A stretch of DNA of 64,000 bases from Rapana venosa (Eukaryota > Mollusca > Gastropoda > Neogastropoda > Muricidae): positions 48,731,016-48,795,015 of the forward strand of contig CM054141.1 in the NCBI GenBank assembly GCA_028751875.1. The letters run 5' to 3'. Shown here piece by piece: positions 44,159-55,370 of this stretch (its first letter is position 1; each line of letters starts with the position of its first letter). A program made the translations under genes and the position numbers. The notes under the pieces were generated by a model. It was not told the DNA's origin and searched no databases. It saw nothing but the letters and a program-made list of their open reading frames with translations.

Positions 44159-44270
44159 TTCATTATTATGATTATCATATTGTTGATTGTATGTTTGTTT
44201 TTAATGTTTCTGATGATTTGGTTTTTTGTTCACTTTCCCCTTCATTATGGGCTATGGCCTAATGAATAAA

Positions 44271-44324
44271 CATCCGAATCCGAATCCGAATCCGAATCCG
44301 AATCCGAATCCGAATCCGAATCCG

Positions 44325-44327
<3 letters not shown>
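44271..44327 (+). repeat. (ATCCGA)n 3' tail of LINE L7
   Basis: About nine perfect hexamers directly after 'aatgaataaac'. Terminal hexamer repeats are a 3' end form of LINEs. Confidence 0.92.

Positions 44328-44400
<73 letters not shown>
44327..44400. repeat. (TC)n at the right edge of LINE L7
   Basis: About 36 TC units following the hexamer tail. Confidence 0.96.
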
Positions 44401-44401
<1 letters not shown>

Positions 44402-44750
44402 CCCTCCCACCCCCCACCCCTCGCCCTCCCCCTCCATTGATGTCTCTTTTTTTCTCTCCTTTACCTTCACATCCCTGATAAACGATGCCATTTTCAGATG
44501 GTCAGAAATCGATTGGTGTTTCCTTGTACACCTTCCTTTCAGCTGGCATGAGGCTGCAGAGATGTGATCATCAACCAGACAATCATGATTGTCATCAAGC
44601 CGTCAAACATCGCCATCATGTGGATTGCGCCTGGGAAATGGTATGCCATTTTCAGCAAGACATGGGGGGTTTCTGATTTGGGTGGGTGGGGGGGGGGGGG
44701 GGCGATGGGCTGGCCAGTGTTCAGGTATGCATGGATTCATGTAAAACATC
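44401..44750. other. Unique stretch with a G run
   Basis: G homopolymer near 44690-44702. The part 44485-44600 has phrases ('gatggtcagaaat', 'ctttcagctgg', 'catcaacca') like LR3. No gene seen. Confidence 0.4.
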
Positions 44751-44834
44751 TCTCGCTCTCTCTTTCTCAGTATGCGAATGCTTATTCTGTTACCCTTGGA
44801 AAAAAAGTTTTTAAATCCCTTTCTACCCCTCCTT

Positions 44835-44893
44835 CGCTCGCTCCCTCCCTCCCTCTCTCTCTCTTTTCTCTCTCCCTCCCTCTCTCTCTCTCC

Positions 44894-44946
<53 letters not shown>

Positions 44947-44990
44947 CCTCTCTCTCTCTCTCCCTCCCTCTCTCTCTCTCCCTCTCTAGT
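44835..44990. repeat. (TC)n / (CCTC)n
   Basis: TC with CCCTCC steps. Confidence 0.95.
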
Positions 44991-45104
44991 ATGAGCATGT
45001 ATGCACATACTCATATTGTGCCGAATAAAGTGGTTTGTTGTCGTAAAGTGGACAAGCTTACAGAAATAAGAGCTTCTTCCGTCCTTCCCTCGTTGACTTA
45101 CTGA

Positions 45105-45200
45105 TTCACTGACTCACTCACTGGCTTACTCACTCACTCACTCACTCACTCATTCACTTACTCACTCATCGAATCAGTCAGTCAGTCTGTCAGCTAGTCA
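45105..45200. repeat. (ACTC)n and (AGTC)n
   Basis: ACTC tetranucleotides 45108-45170, then AGTC steps. (GTCA)n variants recur at 45400-45510 on the other side of the SINE. Confidence 0.85.
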
Positions 45201-45226
45201 GCCAATAGACAAAACAGTTTCTTAAT

Positions 45227-45394
45227 TGTATTTTATTCTTTTACGTCGAGGATAATGGAATAAGCACTTATTTCTTGTGTTTACATCGTCCCCGTGTGTA
45301 TGCGATTTTGTACATTTTGTCATCTGTTCCCACCGGTACACAATGGCCTACTCTTATGATAAGCGGAACAGGATTTAACGTGGACGCAAGATGT
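45227..45394 (-). mobile_element. SINE-A, copy 11 (head missing)
   Basis: 3' end 'gaggataatggaataagcac' near 45248, body to 'ggacgcaagatgtaatat'. (AGTC)n-like repeat on both sides. Confidence 0.87.
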
Positions 45395-45520
45395 AATATT
45401 CAATTAGTCAGTCAGCAAGTTGGTCAGTCAGTCAATAAGCCAGACAGTCAGCCTGTCATACAGCCAGTCAGTCAGTCAGAAAGCCAATAGGCCAGCCAAT
45501 CATTCATTCGTTCAGTCAAT
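45395..45520. repeat. Degenerate (AGTC)n
   Basis: CAGTCAGT, AGCCAGTC and related steps. Confidence 0.8.
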
Positions 45521-45759
45521 ATATAACAGAAGAGCTAGACATTGACGTTTCTATTACTTTACGTTAGAGGGAAAATGCGCTGATCTCAATGACCCCAGAG
45601 TTATTTTTCCAGTTTTCTTGGCGTGTATGTGAAGTCATTGAAACAGGAAGCGCAGGAAACGTCTGTTTTGGTAACTGTCCCCCACGGCTTCCTGATAATA
45701 GTCTGCAAAATGACATTTCAGGAATAAAGAGAGAGATAGGAGCAGGAGCAATCTTCAGC

Positions 45760-45975
45760 CTATGAGAGAGAGAAAGATGGAGACAGGGAGAGAGACAGAC
45801 AGACAGAGGCAGACAGACACACAGACACAGACACACACGCACACACACAAACTCACACACACACACGTACGTACGCAAGCACGCACACACGCACGCATGC
45901 ACAAACACACACACAGAAGGCAGAGAAAGACAGATGGACAGATAGGCAGACAGACTGTGACAGCTAGAGTCAAAG
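45760..45975. repeat. GA, CAGA and AC compound microsatellite
   Basis: GAGA/CAGA to 45825, AC/GC to 45915, CAGA to 45955. Confidence 0.88.
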
Positions 45976-46204
45976 ACAGACAACATTAAAAAAAGAAACA
46001 GTTATAAAGGACAACATAGACAGGCTTAAAAACATAAGAAAAACATACAGAGAAGTAATAGAAGAAACATAGTATGACCAATAGCACAGAACATAAGCCT
46101 GAAACGAAGTGAAAGATAGCAAAGGATATAAATCTTTTTTATTAGGATTGCAGAAGCAAGATAGATCGCAGCTGCCAAGTGAAAGAGTAATCAACAAGCT
46201 CTGT

Positions 46205-46293
46205 AACCGTTCGTTGTTGTTGTTATTGTTGTTGTTGTTGTTGTTGTTGCTGCTGCTGCTGTTGTTGTTGCTTCTGCTGCTGCTGCAGCTGTT

Positions 46294-46324
<31 letters not shown>

Positions 46325-46325
46325 G
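46205..46325. repeat. (TTG)n / (TGC)n trinucleotide tract
   Basis: TTG then TGC blocks, ending in GATGATGGTGG. Open frames give Leu, Asn, Ser or Cys runs only. Confidence 0.93.
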
Positions 46326-46339
46326 TGATGATGCTTAAT

Positions 46340-46505
46340 ATTCTTAAGTTTAAACACACTGGAGATCATCCAGATTATGCATTCTGTCTCACTCATCCTA
46401 TCTTGGAAACACTGAGTGTGCATGCTGAAATAAAGGCTTGTGTACCAACCTCGCCATTTAGGGAGCAGTACTCCGACTTCGGGGCACATTTTTTCTCCTT
46501 TAATG
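46340..46505 (-). mobile_element. SINE-E / repeat G composite fragment
   Basis: 46345-46410 matches repeat G. 46445-46490 ('tcgccatttagggagcagta', 'ctccgacttcggg') is the antisense of a SINE-E middle segment and matches 58060-58100. Confidence 0.5.
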
Positions 46506-46509
46506 GAGG

Positions 46510-47260
46510 ATACACATTATGATGTTATGGTATATTTTTTGTCATGGATGATAACAGTCCCCACAAAGTATAACAACATTCTAATTGAAACATTTGGCAG
46601 TTAGATTGTTTACAACAATAACTGATAATAGCATTCAATCTGGTTCTTGCTAGGCTTGAGTCTCAATCTTCTCTGTGTGTGTATTTTGCTCAGATATATC
46701 AACGCTTTCTTGTCTATTTTCTTCTTTCTTGGTCCATTCTCCTGCCCCTTTTCCATAATAATTTAAAAGATAACTGTTCTTGCCCACGCCGAAGTCGGAT
46801 GCGCTGGGTATGACTTGTCAGGCGCTTAACGGCAGCGCAACACATGTTTGCTCATGACAGACAACAGTAGATACTGTCTGAGCGTTTTGAAGAAGAAGAT
46901 GTCAACGACGTGTGATACTTCCATTGCGAGGCAACTGTCCTAGGTTGACCTCTCTATGTTTTGGCAGGGGTATTGTAGCAGAGAAGGATTTAAGAGCTGC
47001 TTTTATTGTTGGTGTCTTAATTTGTATAGAGCTCTGCAGCATTGATCTGACTGAGCTGTCCTTCTTTAACGGGTGACAGCCTTGACATGGGACTTCGAGG
47101 AAAATTGGATTGAATTGGAATGGAGCCCCCAAAGGGCCTGTAAATACCACAGTCTGCTGAAGACATGTGGCAGGGTGGGTTCCCAAGATCTTTGCAGACA
47201 TCAGTCTCTTAACAGGCTAGTCTTCTGCACTGAGGCTTTATTTAAAGGGGATTGTCCTGC
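46510..47260. other. Mostly unique stretch
   Basis: 46825-46905 shares a dispersed repeat with 37255-37350 and ends in a short (GAA)n. A 99-codon minus-strand frame at 46902-47201 is unrecognised. No gene asserted. Confidence 0.4.
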
Positions 47261-47264
47261 AGGA

Positions 47265-47690
47265 CTAGTGGATCAGTGGTCTAGAGATGACGCACCAGCC
47301 TAGACAGTTAGTTAGAAATGTAGGTTCGATCCCCGTTTGTGCTTACAATTGTTCACCGCCAATCATAACATCACCGCTTATCATAACATCACCGCCTATC
47401 ATAACATCACCGCCTATCATAACATCACCGCCTATCATCGCCTATCACCGCCTATCATAACATCACCGCCTATCACCGCCTATCACCGCCTATCATAACA
47501 TCACCGCCTATCACCGCCTATTATAGCATCACCGCCTATCACCGCCTATCATAACATCACCGCCTATCACCGCCTATCATAACATCACCGCCTATCATAA
47601 CAAAGTAGTTTGGTGCTAGTCTTGGTGACGAGCCAACAAACCGAGGTTCTGTTTGCTCCACACATTCAACGCACGGAGATAATATAACGT
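47265..47690 (+). mobile_element. SINE-B, copy 2, with an internal minisatellite
   Basis: tRNA-like head: A box 'agtggtctagagatgacgc' (47275-47293), B box 'ggttcgatccc' (47322-47332). Then a minisatellite (47345-47605) and afterwards the core-like 'gtgctagtct', 'gacgag' and 'acaaaccgaggttctgt' (47612-47652). In SINE-B copy 1 head and core are close together, so the minisatellite expanded inside the element. 3' end not found. Confidence 0.7.
47345..47605. repeat. 18/10-bp composite minisatellite
   Basis: Two unit types, an 18-mer 'cataacatcaccgcctat' and a 10-mer 'caccgcctat' that is its last part, in irregular order. Confidence 0.95.
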
Positions 47691-48220
47691 AGCAAACCTG
47701 GATATGGCTAAGGAAGAAAGATCAAAATAAGCAACATGGAATCATCAAGACAGAGACGTTACAGAAACTGCTGCTGCAACAACAACAAACAAAAATAAAA
47801 ATAAAAATTAAAACGTGATTTCTGTGTAATGCACCAAACACTCCACTGAACAAATCAAAACGTTTCTTTCCTATGATCTGCACGACCTTCTGCTCCTCAT
47901 TCATGACAAAAACTGATAAATGCAATCATAACCTTGTAAGAGATTTTCCACATAAAAGTGGCTGCGATTGTGACAGTCAGGGAAATTGCCTTCACCACTT
48001 AATCAGTTATCGGTGACACTCAGAAAGGCTTGTCAGATCCACAGTTGTCTGTGCTTTTTGGGGAGGTATCAAACTATCTGCAGGAGGATGCTAGCTGGAA
48101 TCAGGGTCTAAAGCAAGCGTCTGTGTCAATAAGCGCGCTGATGAGTTTTTGTGTCAGCCATAATTGCATCAGAGAATCTGAAAAATAATCTCTGAGAAAG
48201 GCAGAGAGATACAGAGAAAC
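47691..48220. other. Unique stretch
   Basis: No gene or repeat recognised. Confidence 0.4.
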
Positions 48221-48221
48221 A

Positions 48222-48285
48222 CACACACGCGCGCACATACACGCACGCACACACACATACACACGGATACACACACATACACACA

Positions 48286-48362
<77 letters not shown>

Positions 48363-48375
48363 TCTCTCTCTTTCT
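48222..48375. repeat. (AC)n then (TC)n
   Basis: AC/GC/AT steps to 48289, TC 48290-48372. Confidence 0.95.
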
Positions 48376-48454
48376 TTCACACCCATGCAAGTTTAATGGA
48401 TCCAATACAGGAGAGAACCTATAGAAAGTGTATCAGCCGCCTTGCTCACCACCA

Positions 48455-48625
48455 TCTCCTACAGGGGCAGCCTGTGACCTGCAGCCAAGTGCAATGTAGC
48501 AGCAACACAGCAGCACTGCAGACAGCACAGTGATTGGATCGGGGCTGTCGGCTCCCTGCTGATTTACCGCCTGACATTAGGTCCAGTTCCAATCTCGCTT
48601 AGCCGCGATGGTTGGACAGGCTAGC
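48455..48625 (+). repeat. Local island LR5, copy 1
   Basis: Phrases 'cagcactgcagacagcacag', 'tgattggatcggggctgtcg', 'ctgatttaccgcctgaca'. The same order occurs at 51262-51480 and 52540-52765. This copy is the most diverged and runs into the 33-bp satellite. Confidence 0.85.
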
Positions 48626-49320
48626 ACATTCAGAGCTGCATAGTCCGTTTTCTCTGTATCATTCAGAGCTGCATAGTCCATTTTCTGTGTATCATTCAGA
48701 GCTGCATAGTCCATTTTCTGTGTATCATTCAGAGCTGCATAGTCCATTTTCTGTGTATCATTCAGAGCTGCATAGTTCATTTTCTCTGTATCATTCAGAA
48801 CTGCATAGTCCATTTTCTCTGTATCATTCAGAGCTGCATGTGCCATAGTTAGTCAGTGCATCAATCAGAGCTGCATATTCCTAATTAATTTTGTCAGTGT
48901 TTTATTCACAGCTGTATTTGCATAGGCCGTGCATTTTAAAGAGCTACATGTTGCGTATTCAGTGTATTATTCAGAGCTGCATATTACATATTCAGTGTAT
49001 TATTCAAAGCTGCATATTGCATATTCCGTGTATTATTCAGAGATGCATATCCCATATTCTGTGTATTATTCAGAGCTCCATATTGCATATTCAGCGTATT
49101 ATTCAGAGCTGTATATTGCATATTCCGTGTATTATTCAGAGATGCTTATTGCATATTCAGTGTATTATACAGAGTTGCATATTCCATAATTATTCAGTGT
49201 ATTATTTATAGCTACATGTTCTCGTACATTATTTAGAGCTGCTTGTTCTATATTCCGTGTATTATTCAGAGATGCATATCCCATATTCTGTGTATTATTC
49301 AGAGCTCCACATTGCGTTAC
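48625..49320. repeat. 33-bp satellite, about 20 units in two subfamilies
   Basis: Left subfamily (48625-48850) has 'attcagagctgcatagtcca' plus 13 bases; right subfamily (48880-49320) has 'ttattcagagctgcatattg' plus 13 bases. The period of 33 is divisible by three, so frames on both strands remain open and encode 11-residue repeats. Nothing indicates expression. Confidence 0.93.
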
Positions 49321-49420
49321 CTTTTACCTCAATGTCTACCTCGTTCCTTGTTCATTTTTCATTGTTTTTCTATGTATGCATCTGTCTATATCTATATCTG
49401 TTACTGTTTTGGGTTTTTTT

Positions 49421-49562
<142 letters not shown>

Positions 49563-49811
49563 GGCACGTCTGTCCGCCTTCACTTATTCATAACTCCACA
49601 GCTTAGTTTGAAATAGCTATGTACTTTTCTAGAAAGCATTCTTGAAATAAACAGAACAATCAAAATTGACGCCAAAGCTTCTATATGACAACCACCATCA
49701 AAAAGAAAAAAGAGCAGCAACCACATCAGCTGACTGATATCAAACCAAACATGAACAAAATCAATATAGTATTCACAACAGTGACAGCTACAAAGACATT
49801 AATCATGGGTA

Positions 49812-49988
49812 CCTTTTTTATTTCGAGGATTATGGAATAATGAATACATTTTTTGTTAAGTTTGTCATCCATTCCCACCAGCACACAATGGCCTACATTT
49901 CCGAAAAGCGGAACAGGTTTTAACGTGTGCGCAAGATATTCTGCGTGCGTTCGGACACGGGACATTGGTTTATTGTCTCATCCGACAG
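49812..49988 (-). mobile_element. SINE-A, copy 12 (head missing, internal deletion)
   Basis: 3' end 'tttcgaggattatggaataa', then a deletion of the 'cagtccccgtgtgtatgcgg' part, body to 'tgtctcatccgacag'. Confidence 0.85.
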
Positions 49989-50680
49989 ATGGGTTGCTGT
50001 TTTAGGGTTGTTAGACAGTCCGCAGCTTAACATCCTGGAGATCCCCAAAATAATTATGCACCCTGTCTAACTCATCCCTCCTTGGAATCATTGTGTGACC
50101 CTAAGCGTACACTGCATGAGATTTTTATTTGTGTTTGGCTGTGTTCAAGCATTAATTCACCACAGAAGCAGTCCAACCCTGCAATGGCTTCAGAGAGTCG
50201 TTTCACATCTACTGGTGAGTACAAGTTATTATGTTAAGAACTCGACATGGGCGAAAATATTAGCAACACGACATTTAAAAGTGCAATATATAGACTACGT
50301 CATTAACTGACAAAGTATTTGTCTTCCATGTGTAAGCTGCTCTGTGCGACCTGTGCAGTTGATCCTGGTTTCTTGTTCAACATAAATGATGAAATAATCT
50401 TGAATTTTTAAAGAAATAATGTTTTCATTTTAAAGAAAAATGGGATGGGGACAATAATTGTGGAAGCTGCCTCCCATATTGAATCAATTATGTGTGGAAT
50501 CTGGGAGAAATTTGTAAAGGCAAACAAACAAATAATTATTTGCGTTTTTGTTTAGGAATTGAAATTAATATTTCTGTAATTCGTGTCGGGATCTTAATGG
50601 AACGTCTAATTTAATAACGAATGTGTCAAACATTTGTCAGCCATTATGAAATTTCAGAGAATATGATTTTATGAATGAAG
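49989..50680. other. Unique stretch with a repeat G fragment
   Basis: 50020-50090 matches repeat G ('ctggagatccccaaaataat', 'atgcaccctgtctaactcat'). The rest is AT-rich. No gene seen. Confidence 0.45.
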
Positions 50681-50681
50681 A

Positions 50682-50693
50682 GAGAGAGAGAGA

Positions 50694-50756
<63 letters not shown>

Positions 50757-51001
50757 AAGACAGACAGAGAGACAAAGACAGAGACAGACACATAGACGCA
50801 CAGACAGATCGAGAGATAGAGAGACAGGGAGAGAACCAATGGGAGAGACAGAGTAATGGGTATGTAAATGAAGTGAAACAGGAAGAAAAAGATGGATACA
50901 GAGACAAAGAGTTATAAGTAACACACATACACACACACACGTGCACACACACACATCCACACGCGCGCGCACGCGTGCACACACACATACACACACACGC
51001 A

Positions 51002-51049
<48 letters not shown>

Positions 51050-51050
51050 G
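50682..51050. repeat. (GA)n, (CAGA)n and (AC)n
   Basis: GA 50682-50752, CAGA-like to 50870, AC/GC 50920-51049. Confidence 0.93.
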
Positions 51051-51179
51051 AGAACAAACAAACAAAAAAAAACCATCAACATCCATCCTTCTACATTCAG
51101 TGTACTTCAACTCTTGTTCTAGAACAACAGCAGTCAAACACACCCATCCTAATGACCCATCACCTCTCTGATACCAGAC

Positions 51180-51480
51180 AATCATTATCAACTCCTTGAA
51201 TCTGAGTATTGTCGATACACTCGGACTTGAAACAACCTGGTCCTCCTAGCTGGCATTCTAGCAGGGGCAAGGCTGTAAGGCTGTGACCACGGACCCACAG
51301 CAGACAGAGCAGTACTGCAGACAGTGCAGTGATTGGATCGCAGCTGTCAGCTGCCCGCCTGATTTACTGACCCCAGCTGCAGTTATATCCTGATTCTGAG
51401 GCCACAGTGAAGAGTCGGCACAGTGATTCCATCTGGCGTGATGGTTAATTGACAAACTTGTGGTGAACTTTGGGCCAGTT
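51180..51480 (+). repeat. Local island LR5, copy 2
   Basis: Over 51280-51440 nearly identical to 52560-52710: 'gtgaccacggacccacagca', 'cagtgattggatcgcagctg', 'ccagctgcagttatatcctg', 'gccacagtgaagagtcggca'. Copy-to-copy spacing is about 1.29 kb. Confidence 0.92.
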
Positions 51481-51504
51481 TGTCCTTCCCTGTCTCTTTT
51501 CCGA

Positions 51505-51680
<176 letters not shown>

Positions 51681-51727
51681 TTCTTTTCTCTCTGCACACT
51701 CATACTCACATGTGCATGCATGTGTAT

Positions 51728-51728
51728 G

Positions 51729-51774
<46 letters not shown>

Positions 51775-51833
51775 CACACATAATATATACACACACGCAC
51801 ACACACACACACACACACACAATATATATATAT

Positions 51834-51886
<53 letters not shown>

Positions 51887-51998
51887 ATGTGCATATTACA
51901 TATATGTAGAGAGAGAGGGAGAGGGAGAGAGACACACACTCATACCACACACACACACATACACACATATGCATGCATACGTATGAACATGCTTGCAG

Positions 51999-52090
<92 letters not shown>
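51728..52090. repeat. (AC)n, (TA)n and (GT)n compound
   Basis: AC 51731-51820, TA 51821-51866, GT 51867-51885, linker, AC 51990-52088. AC followed by TA and GT can form a long hairpin. Confidence 0.96.
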
Positions 52091-52092
<2 letters not shown>

Positions 52093-52479
52093 CCTCACAT
52101 ATGTAGATACTCAAGTGCAGAAAAGAAACAAAAATAAATTAAAGTAAAACAAGAAAAGAGAGAGAGACAGACAGACAAACAGACAGACAGACACAGATTA
52201 AGTATTGGATTCTGTTTATTCAGGCATAAGCCATAGTCTCAGGGAGAGACACACAAAGATAGAAAGAGACAGACACGAGACAGAGACTGACTGACATACA
52301 GATATAGATAGGGAGAGACAGAGACACAAAGAATGACAACCAGGCATAGTGAGAGAGTATTTTTTTAGCCTCAATTTATTACAGCTGTTGACCTACATCA
52401 TCAGCTCTCAACTTCACCTTGCTCTGATTACTCATTATCTTCCTAAACCCAGACATAGCCAACTCTTTTTTTTTTTTCG

Positions 52480-52765
52480 TTTCAGCATCATCAGTCTACT
52501 CAGCCTTGAATCAATCTGATCTGGAAAAAGTTTACAACCAACTGGAGCAAAGCCAGCTGTGAATCTGTGACCACGGACCCACAGCAGACAGAGCAGTATT
52601 GCAGACAGTGCAGTGATTGGATCGCAGCTGTCAGCTCCCCGCCTGATTTACTGACCCCAGCTGCAGTTATATCCTGATTCTGAGGCCACAGTGAAGAGTC
52701 GGCACAGTGATTTTATCGAGCGCGATCTTCAGTTTGACAAACTTTTGGCCAACTTTGTTTTGTTT
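52480..52765 (+). repeat. Local island LR5, copy 3
   Basis: Same phrases as copy 2, ending 'agtcggcacagtgatttta'. The segment 52484-52560 also resembles 51180-51262, so the duplicated unit is at least 280 bp. Confidence 0.92.
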
Positions 52766-52929
52766 CTGCTGTGGTGTCTAGGCATCTGGATTTCTGTGTG
52801 CCATCTTTTTTCTGTTTTTTGGGGTATCTGCCCTCATATGTCTGTCTTTCAGGGCTCCTGTATGTATGTGTGTTCTCTATTTGTCCCAATGCCTGTCTTT
52901 GTCTGTCTGCTTGTGCGTATGAATATACG

Positions 52930-53040
52930 TTGTGTGTTTGTATGTGTGTATGTATTTGTGTGCGTGTGTGTGTGCGCGCGCGCACGTGCGTGCTTGCGTG
53001 TGTGTGTGCGCGCGCGCACGTGCGTGCTTGCGTGTGTATG
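52930..53040. repeat. Alternating GT/GC tract with a 32-bp direct duplication
   Basis: A unit of about 32 bp containing 'gtgcgcgcgcgcacgtgcgt' occurs twice (about 52966-52997 and 52998-53031). Alternating purine-pyrimidine, a Z-DNA-prone type. Confidence 0.9.
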
Positions 53041-54660
53041 TTCTTCTTGTTAAACACTCAGACAGCGAGTTGTTGTTGTCTAGCGTATGACTGGAAATGC
53101 GCTGTGCTGCCATTAAACACCTGAAAATTCTTCCCCATTGCAACAGAAGGCTTTTCTAGCTTTCAGAGAGACAGACAGACAGAGAGACAGACAGAGAGAG
53201 AGACAGAGACAGAGAGAGAGATTCAACAGCAAACAAGATGAAATGTATATTTTGGTAGCCCAAAAAATGCCATCATTACAGCAAGAAAACAATTAAATCG
53301 AGCTGAAGGAAGAGCTCGAATCAAGTCAGATGTGTGATACCGAGACGTTGTGTTCTTTTCTACTGCTTTTAAAAACACTATAGTCCATCACTGATAGTAT
53401 TTCTTGATTCTCAATTAGGAAAAAGCCCTTTTGAATAACGGCCAATACTTTGAATCCTTTTCTTTTTTGTTGCTTCCCCGAATAGTGACAGACAGACAAA
53501 TCTTGAAAACCTTGATTGAAACACGTTTGGTGCAATGACAAGGAAGACTATATCACAGCCATCTTGATTGACTTCCTTTCCAACTTCTTCAGGAGTCGGT
53601 GATGCACTGCTTTCTATTTTTCAGGCAATGTGAGGTGAACAAGTTGAACCCGGCAGAGCTCATATCTCCACAGGAACGGAATATGACCAATAAATAAAAC
53701 GAACATTGCTTATGATTTTACATCACATTTCACTCAATTCCTGTTTCTGACTGATTTATCTAGTTCATTTCTGGGTTGAGGGATCATGCTTAGAGATATC
53801 AGCCCATCTGAAATTAATTTCCACAAATCGTCTAGGTTCTGATCTCTATAAAATGGCTTCTCGTGTAAAATTAACTTTATGTCGCTACAGATTTTTTTAT
53901 CACAGTTAATTTGTTTTTCTTATCTTATTGGTCATGTTAAATTTGTTTAAGCATTACAGAATGATGTTTTTATTAATTCCATATACATTTATTCATTTTC
54001 CTGTTAATCCATTCATCTATTATTCATTCAGTTCATATCTATTTGTTTGTTTATTCATTTCATGGTTATTTTCAAATAGTTTTTCATCTATCATTTCCGA
54101 ATATGATATTTTTATTTGTTATTTTCTCTAAAAGGCAGTTCAGATCATCTTTTTTGTTAAAATTAGTTAAGTCTATTTATTTGTATATTCATTCCGGGTT
54201 TATTTTTAATCCGTTGTTCCCTTTATCTCTTCCAAGGATAGTTCACATTTCCTCTAAATTCAGTTCGGAATCATCCTTTTTACATTCCTGGTTCTTCCAT
54301 CTACCCTCCACCTTCCATATTTAAGCCAGAGCCATTCTGTTGTTTTGCAGACATTATTTGTCCAGACACAAGCACAGCAACAGTTAATAGATATTGGCAC
54401 TGACATGACTGAAAACAACTGACAGTAAACAACTACTCTTACGTTTCACTGTAATGATTATCGTGTGAAAGCTATGTCAGTCCTGGCTTTGTGTTGACTA
54501 TTTTTATTGGCTGGATGTTGATTTTTTTTATCTCGTTTAATGCATAACGCAACACTAATCATCAGGCCAATAAGGTATCTATTATGTTGAACTGATTGCT
54601 TTATTACAAATATTGAAATAAATGTTGACTGGTTTTACAAAATATTTTTTACACTAAAAA
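53041..54660. other. Long AT-rich unique stretch
   Basis: Short CAGA patch at 53165-53220; otherwise no repeat family. T-rich with TTTATT steps at 53990-54140. Small open frames are compositional. No exon or promoter I can support. Confidence 0.45.
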
Positions 54661-54955
54661 TGGGTCGGGATAGCTCAGTGGTCGGAACACTCGCTTTCCC
54701 CCAGCCAAGTTAAGCAGCGTCAAGCGTGGTTACCTCTTGGATGGGTGACCGTCTGCGTGCCTTGGCCTCAGTACAGTCCCCCATTTCATCCAGCTGTAAA
54801 TGGGTACCTGCCTCTTTAGGGTCATGGAAGGTAAAGCAGCAAGGGAGAGGAGATGGGCGCCGCCCTCAATATGCTGGCTCCTAGAGAAGTGAGGTCTCTG
54901 ACACGTTGCTCCCCTATAACCTTATAGGTTATGGGACTCCTTAAACTTACAGTAA
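54661..54955 (+). mobile_element. SINE-C, copy 2 (tRNA-like A box joined to 5S rRNA-like segment)
   Basis: Starts 'gggtcgggatagctcagtgg', a tRNA-type A box (54671-54685), with no tRNA B box after it. At about 54703 the sequence becomes 5S rRNA-like: 'ccaagttaagcagcgtcaag' (5S box A region) and 'cttggatgggtgaccgtctg' (5S box C region, 54737-54755). Body: 'catccagctgtaaatgggta', 'gagatgggcgccgccctcaa', end 'cttataggttatgggactcc'. About 80% of bases appear shared with copy 1. Confidence 0.9.
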
Positions 54956-55295
54956 AAATACTAACAAAAAGAATTACAGACAGTAAAAAAAGAAACCAAA
55001 GGAATAATATGTTTGGGTTTTTTTAAAAACCAATCATGTAACAATACTTGATACAGATTTTGTGCTATATATCATCAATACAATTTAGATGAGTTAAACT
55101 GATATATTGTGTCAGTAAGATATCCAATCAGTTATCCTTTTTGAAGGGATGTCCACCCAAGTGCTTGTTATGGGAGAATTATGCTGAAATGTTTACATAC
55201 AGTGTTTGCTGTGTCTCACATATTGAGTCAGAGATCATATATCAACACACAGATGAGTTTACTGTTCCTCTTCTGTCCTTACCTCTGTCTTGTTA
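54956..55295. other. Unique AT-rich stretch
   Basis: No gene or repeat recognised. Confidence 0.4.
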
Positions 55296-55370
55296 TATAA
55301 TAATAATAATGTACGGAACTTATATAGCGCTGAATCTTGTAAAGCAACAAATCAAAGCGCTCATATCTCA
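55296..55370 (-). mobile_element. SINE-B, copy 3 (3' end only)
   Basis: Short (ATA)n, then 'gtacggaacttatatagcgc' and 'gaatcttgtaaagcaacaaa', matching 42512-42565. Confidence 0.88.

Noticed and set aside
46902..47201. 99-codon minus-strand frame
   Set aside because: Unrecognised, ends at a SINE-like fragment, no supporting signal.
54700..54760. 5S rRNA gene
   Set aside because: Only the 3' half resembles 5S and it continues into a SINE body shared with 19.2 kb.
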